From contig PQXE01000009.1 of assembly GCA_003194495.1 (NCBI GenBank), forward strand, positions 26,962 through 65,808: a DNA stretch of 38,847 nt. The letters are read 5' to 3'. The position numbers and the translations under genes are program-made. The notes below the pieces were generated by a model, which saw nothing but the letters and a program-made list of their open reading frames with translations, was not told the DNA's origin and did no database searches. How positions within the stretch are numbered: the first letter of the stretch is position 1; the number at the start of each line of letters is the position of its first letter. This DNA comes from Deltaproteobacteria bacterium (GTDB taxonomy: Bacteria; Desulfobacterota; Dissulfuribacteria; Dissulfuribacterales; UBA3076). Shown here one piece after another: positions 34,931-38,847 of the stretch.

Positions 34931-35115
34931 CTCGACTTTGGCCATTTTTAATTCATGGTTGTTGGGCTAACTTACTGAAATTATTATATCTAGCTTGAAT
35001 TGGATCAAATCTACCCATAAAAAATCGGGGTATGAGTGCTTGTAATTTCCAAATCGTGCAGCTAACTCCTTGATTTTTCTGGTTTTATAATAATCGAAAA
35101 ATGGCCAAAGTCGAG
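34931..35115. repeat. 19-bp inverted pair spanning a gene junction
   Basis: CTCGACTTTGGCCATTTTT at 34931-34949 and its exact complement at 35097-35115, about 147 bases apart. The first lies between the 317- and 230-residue genes, the second within the 317-residue gene. They could pair in the mRNA and affect translation of the downstream gene. Confidence 0.7.
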
Positions 35116-35920
35116 TTATAGGAACATGCCATTTTTTTGTATTTCCATTTCCCAACTTAATTTCGATCTTAATCTGTTTTTTAATTTGTTTCGTCTTCTT
35201 TGCCAAATGTACTATGTATCGATAATACAACCATAGTCTGAAGCTTTCTTCCTTACTCAATGCACATCCAAAATCATCTTCTTGGATTTCGGGAAAAGAT
35301 TCCAAAAATAAGCTATATTGTTCCTTAAACATTATCTTTACAATGTTATTATTACTTTTGGAAAGAGATATGGTGCATTTCTGTAACGCCTTTTCAAACT
35401 CTTGTTTCTCAATCCAACAAATTCTTTTATATAGAAAAGGGCTTCTGAGCCATTTTGAAGGCTTCTCGTGTGGTGTTTTACCACTTAACCAGAATCCGTC
35501 TTGCAGTGGATTATGCGTATCAACTTTCCACCTATGAGGATCAATCACCACAAAAAGCCTGTAGGGGTATCGTTCGATAGCTATCTTGAGCCAGTTAAGG
35601 GGGTTTATGAGTGCTTTGTCGTCAAGACCGTCAGACTTCAGCCATTCCTCTAATTGGCCCTTATGACTCTCTACTTCAAAATGCCTTTCGTTTTTGGGTT
35701 GGGAAAGTTGTCCGTTACTCCATTCCCAGCCACACAAACAGTGATAGAGTTCTGCCAGGAATTCAGAATGGTTTTCTGGCTGGGCAATAAAGACAAAAAA
35801 CTCAAAGTCTCGATCCTTCTCATCATTAGACAAGAGAAAGACAGAATTTTTTCTGAATTCCATCTCCCGCCCATATAGGCTGTCACAAAGTCCTTGTATG
35901 CTTCCTCCTATCTCTTGCAT
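34967..35920 (-). CDS. Hypothetical protein (317 aa), second gene of the operon
   Basis: 317 residues, no family recognised. Strand-like segments (FEFFVFIAQ, YRLFVVIDPHRW) suggest an alpha/beta domain over the first 150 residues. A basic, helical second half (KKTKQIKKQIKIEIKLGNG) follows. Its start overlaps the previous gene by 13 bases and a 61-bp gap follows its stop, the largest in the operon; this gap holds half of the inverted pair. The role is not inferable from sequence. Confidence 0.6.
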   Translation of the reverse strand: MQEIGGSIQGLCDSLYGREMEFRKNSVFLLSNDEKDRDFEFFVFIAQPENHSEFLAELYHCLCGWEWSNGQLSQPKNERHFEVESHKGQLEEWLKSDGLDDKALINPLNWLKIAIERYPYRLFVVIDPHRWKVDTHNPLQDGFWLSGKTPHEKPSKWLRSPFLYKRICWIEKQEFEKALQKCTISLSKSNNNIVKIMFKEQYSLFLESFPEIQEDDFGCALSKEESFRLWLYYRYIVHLAKKTKQIKKQIKIEIKLGNGNTKKWHVPITRLWPFFDYYKTRKIKELAARFGNYKHSYPDFLWVDLIQFKLDIIISVS

Positions 35921-36708
35921 ACTATACCCACCTCTTTTGGCTTGGGGATGCGAAATTCATAGGCAAGGGTTCCAAGGGGCGAGACAGTGGCCCGGATGAT
36001 GAAGCCTTTATCGTTATTATCCGAAACATCTCCATTCCCACTTTCCTCACGTGATTCCTCCTCCTGTACTACTGGATCGTCTGTGATTCTGTCTCCTCCC
36101 ATGCCGATCTGCATGATGTCTTTCCGCTGGAGATAACCAGCTGAGATCTTCATTTCGCCTAGTCCCCAGTTACCTTTTTTCAGTTCTCCTGCGTCGGTGA
36201 TGATGTGTTGGCGGAAATTATTGTTAATCTTGACAACTAGATGGTTGTATAAATTGCTTACTGCTTGCAGAGGATCAGGCACATCGGCATTCCATCTTAT
36301 GCCCCACCTATTTAGATCATCTTTGTACTGGTCGTAAAAAACAGATTTGATCGGATGATTGGCGTCTTTCCATTTCTTGATTGTTTCAAGCCTATCATAA
36401 TCTTCTTGGATGAAAGGATTAAGTCCTTCTTTTTCGGATTCATTTTCACTGGAAAGCTTCATAAACTCCTCGGACTTCGCAATTTCTTTTTCTGTGACAA
36501 AACTCACGTTATCATAGACCTTGAAGCGATAGCAGTTTCGATTCTCTTCCTCGAAAAATTCAACGATTACATCAAAGTGAATGTCATCTATCTGTTCACC
36601 AAAGGCAACCTGCAGTTTCGCCCTTGTCTTTTTGTCTAGTTTTGCATCCATTTCGTTCAGGGAATCTCCCAAAAGCTCATTCAGCTCCTGCCTCTTCTTT
36701 AACTTCAC
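35908..36708 (-). CDS. First gene of the operon, 5'-truncated by the IS
   Basis: 266 residues from a GTG at 36708. The same frame stays open for 24 more codons (KILSNDKFANDEKSGNGTIK, then GKER) up to base 36780, the last base before the IS66 left end, with no ATG, GTG or TTG. The simplest reading is that the IS removed the original start and 5' part. The remaining protein has a helical N-terminus, a middle alpha/beta domain (HIHFDVIVEFF-type segment) and a strand-rich C-terminus (IRATVSPLGTLAYEFRI). No family is recognised. It overlaps the 317-residue gene by 13 bases. Confidence 0.65.
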   Translation of the reverse strand: MKLKKRQELNELLGDSLNEMDAKLDKKTRAKLQVAFGEQIDDIHFDVIVEFFEEENRNCYRFKVYDNVSFVTEKEIAKSEEFMKLSSENESEKEGLNPFIQEDYDRLETIKKWKDANHPIKSVFYDQYKDDLNRWGIRWNADVPDPLQAVSNLYNHLVVKINNNFRQHIITDAGELKKGNWGLGEMKISAGYLQRKDIMQIGMGGDRITDDPVVQEEESREESGNGDVSDNNDKGFIIRATVSPLGTLAYEFRIPKPKEVGIVCKR

Positions 36709-36780
36709 TCGCTCTTTACCCTTGATTGTCCCATTTCCTGACTTCTCATCATTAGCAAACTTATCGTTAGAAAGAATTTT

Positions 36781-38847
36781 GTATCCTATTCAAATTTCCT
36801 GGTATTTGACCAAAATGGTGTATAAGGGCCGAAGGAAAAACAACTTGGCCTTTTGCATCCCATCTTCGACATAACACTGCTATACCTGCGGTTTTGCTCA
36901 ATCAGATCAACTAAATTTATGGCAAATCCGGGCAGAAATTCTACCCATTTATTTTTTACCCGGCCCTAAGTAAATCAAAGAAAGTTTCAAAGAAGTGCCA
37001 TCGGGGGGTAGACAAAATGAAAAGTGAGATTATCATGGAAATATGAATGTTTCAGAGATTAGGAAAATACTTGACGATATAGACGTCCGTTTTGATGTGG
37101 TTGATAATGAAAAGGGCTTATGGGCTCTGCGCAGCCTTTTAGAGCTTGTTGAACGTTTGAATGAGGAGAACGAAAAGTTAAAGGTCGAGAATCAAAGACT
37201 GCGGGATGAAAACAATTTACTAAAAGGGGAGCAGGGCAAGCCTAAGATTCGAGGCAATACAAGTAAGAACAAAGACGTGTCTTCTGAAAAAGAAAGAAAG
37301 AAGAGGAAAAAGAAGAAGACCAAGAAATCGAAAGCCAAGAAACACAAGATCAAAATTGATCGGACCGAAGTGTGTAGAGTTGATCAAAAAGAGTTGCCCA
37401 AGGACGCTAAATTCAACGGATATGAAGATGTAGTTGTTCAAGAGATTTTGATCACAACAGACAATGTTAAATACAAGAAGGAGGTATACTATTCGGCTTC
37501 GGAGAAGAGGACTTATGTTGGGAAATTACCGGCTGGGGTTACAGGGGAATTTGGTCCTGGAGTGAGAGCTTTGGTATGTACGCTTAAATATGTGGCTAAC
37601 ATGTCAGAACCAAAGATATTCGAGTTTTTTGAGAACTTCGGGATATATATTTCTCAACCGACAATATCTCGAATTCTGACAAAAAATCAGGACGAGTTTT
37701 ATCAAGAGAAAGAGGATATTTTTCGAGCGGGGTTATGTTCCACGATATACCAGCAAATGGACGATACTGGTATACGAGTAAACGGCCAAAATCAGTATTC
37801 ACAAATTGTTTCGAATCCATTCTATACTGCTTATTTTACAGTACCCTATAAGAACCGGTTAACTGTTATTGATATTTTGTTATGTGGTAAGGAAAGAAAG
37901 TATCGCTTTAATCAAGAAGCCTTCCTTTTACTTGAGCACTGTAGGATTTCTCAAAAGATGATTGCACAGCTTAAAGAAGCGACTGAGGATAAAACAATCT
38001 CAGAAGAGGAAATGCAGGTTTTGCTGGGTCAGTTTTTCCCTGATCCTTTGAAGGGCAAGAACAACCGGGCAAGGATTATGGAGTCGGCTGCGATTGCATG
38101 GTATCATCAGCAAACAGACATTCCTGTAGTTAAAGTTCTTTTGACCGACGACGCTCCACAATTCAAAAAAGTTACTGAAGAGCAAGGTTTGTGTTGGGTC
38201 CATGATGGGCGGCTATACAAGAAGTTAAATCCTGTTGTGCCTTTGTACAGAGAGCAACTGGATGATTTTTTGACCCGGTTCTGGGACTATTATGAGAAAC
38301 TTTTGGAATATAAAGAGCAACCAACATGCGTCCAAGCAGAAAAGCTGTCAGCCGAATTTGATGAATTGTTTTCCAGCAAAACAGGGTATTATGCCTTGGA
38401 TGATCGGATAGAAAAAACCAAAACCAAAGAGGAAGAGTTGTTAAAGGTACTGAAATATCCTGAATTGCCGCTACACAACAATGGTTCGGAGTTGGAAGTG
38501 AGGGCGGAGAAACGCAGGCAAGATGTGAGCTTGCAGATCAAGACGGAGGAGGGCACAAAAGCTAAGGACACATTCCTGACCATTATCCAGACGGCCAAAA
38601 AGCTAGGCGTGAGTGCCTATAAATATATCTATGACCGAATAAGCAGACAATTTAACATGCCTTCCCTTGCCGAATTGATCAAACAAAGAACTTTGCCCCA
38701 GTTAGAATAATGCCATCGGAAGGAACTCTTTTACTAAACATTGCCAAGACGTCAAAAGCTGCGCATAACTCTACATACTGAGAATTGTCGTGAGAAGTAT
38801 TTTTGTGCTCATATTTTGCAGCTTACCTTGGTTTTTGAATAGGATAC
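36781..38847 (+). mobile_element. IS66-family insertion sequence, complete
   Basis: 2067 bp. The left end at 36781 starts GTATCCTATTCAAA and the right end is its inverse, TTTGAATAGGATAC, finishing at the last base of the window. Thus both 14-bp terminal repeats are inside. It carries a single transposase gene, as in the IS66 subgroup without tnpA/tnpB. The left junction cuts the first operon gene. The target duplication (8 bp is usual for IS66; left flank AGAATTTT) cannot be checked as the right flank lies outside. About 260 bp before the transposase is non-coding. Confidence 0.85.
37043..38710 (+). CDS. IS66-family transposase
   Basis: 555 residues. An N-terminal leucine-zipper-like coiled coil (LLELVERLNEENEKLKVENQ) is followed by a very lysine-rich linker (about residues 82-112). 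The DDE catalytic domain has QMDDTGIRV (first Asp, about residue 241), VLLTDDAPQF (second Asp) and LPLHNNGSELEVR (Glu in the N-x-S-E type site). The C-terminal DTFLTIIQTAKKLG is typical of the family. The frame is intact, so the element could still move. The ribosome-binding site is weak. Confidence 0.95.
   Translation: MNVSEIRKILDDIDVRFDVVDNEKGLWALRSLLELVERLNEENEKLKVENQRLRDENNLLKGEQGKPKIRGNTSKNKDVSSEKERKKRKKKKTKKSKAKKHKIKIDRTEVCRVDQKELPKDAKFNGYEDVVVQEILITTDNVKYKKEVYYSASEKRTYVGKLPAGVTGEFGPGVRALVCTLKYVANMSEPKIFEFFENFGIYISQPTISRILTKNQDEFYQEKEDIFRAGLCSTIYQQMDDTGIRVNGQNQYSQIVSNPFYTAYFTVPYKNRLTVIDILLCGKERKYRFNQEAFLLLEHCRISQKMIAQLKEATEDKTISEEEMQVLLGQFFPDPLKGKNNRARIMESAAIAWYHQQTDIPVVKVLLTDDAPQFKKVTEEQGLCWVHDGRLYKKLNPVVPLYREQLDDFLTRFWDYYEKLLEYKEQPTCVQAEKLSAEFDELFSSKTGYYALDDRIEKTKTKEEELLKVLKYPELPLHNNGSELEVRAEKRRQDVSLQIKTEEGTKAKDTFLTIIQTAKKLGVSAYKYIYDRISRQFNMPSLAELIKQRTLPQLE

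Noticed and set aside
36998..38722. TGCCATCGG present on both sides of the transposase gene as possible IS ends
   Set aside because: The copies are direct, not inverted, and lie inside the better inverted ends GTATCCTATTCAAA.
1..38847. CRISPR array, rRNA or tRNA genes
   Set aside because: The repeats seen are dispersed palindromic elements, not regularly spaced direct repeats; no tRNA cloverleaf or rRNA segment was recognised by eye.

Overview
The window looks like chromosome of a Deltaproteobacterium-type organism (Desulfobacterota). This is inferred from the gene repertoire: a PilZ/old-yellow-enzyme fusion, a YkgJ protein, small RRM and Csp proteins, hrcA-grpE-dnaK, and short MITE-like repeats scattered between genes. 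It is not proven by any marker gene. No rRNA, tRNA or CRISPR array was found.

Layout. 1-5 kb: repeats, a PilZ-OYE fusion enzyme, a small conserved protein, an AI-2E-type transporter, a DUF2784 membrane protein and rimI. 5-9 kb: a decayed tonB-like fragment, a VapBC-type toxin-antitoxin pair, an MBL-fold hydrolase, aat and a decayed transposase. 9-14.3 kb: a methyltransferase, a DUF456 protein, then hrcA-grpE-dnaK with a repeat element inserted between hrcA and grpE. 14.3-17.5 kb: a phosphoesterase, a repeat-rich lipoprotein, an RRM protein, a cold-shock protein with a structured leader, and a YkgJ cysteine-cluster protein. 17.6-21 kb: gmd-fcl (GDP-L-fucose synthesis) and an MFS transporter. 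21-26.7 kb: proC, a fur-family regulator with trmL, dtd with a large NYN-domain protein, and a trmN6-like methyltransferase. 26.7-27.5 kb: a HEPN/MNT toxin-antitoxin pair.

27.7-36.8 kb, minus strand, is the most unusual part: eleven tightly packed, mostly overlapping genes. Most encode proteins I do not recognise. Three look like receiver-like (response-regulator-fold) proteins, one of them with the phosphoacceptor position changed. An embedded MNT/HI0074 nucleotidyltransferase pair and two membrane proteins close the operon. The first gene is open without a start codon up to the exact edge of an IS66-type element (36781-38847), so the operon has apparently been cut from its promoter and N-terminus. 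The second terminal repeat of that IS is the last base of the window, so any remaining part of the system should lie beyond it.

At least three families of short inverted-repeat elements recur in the intergenic spaces. Some copies appear to act as terminators, and one has a clear 16-bp flanking duplication.
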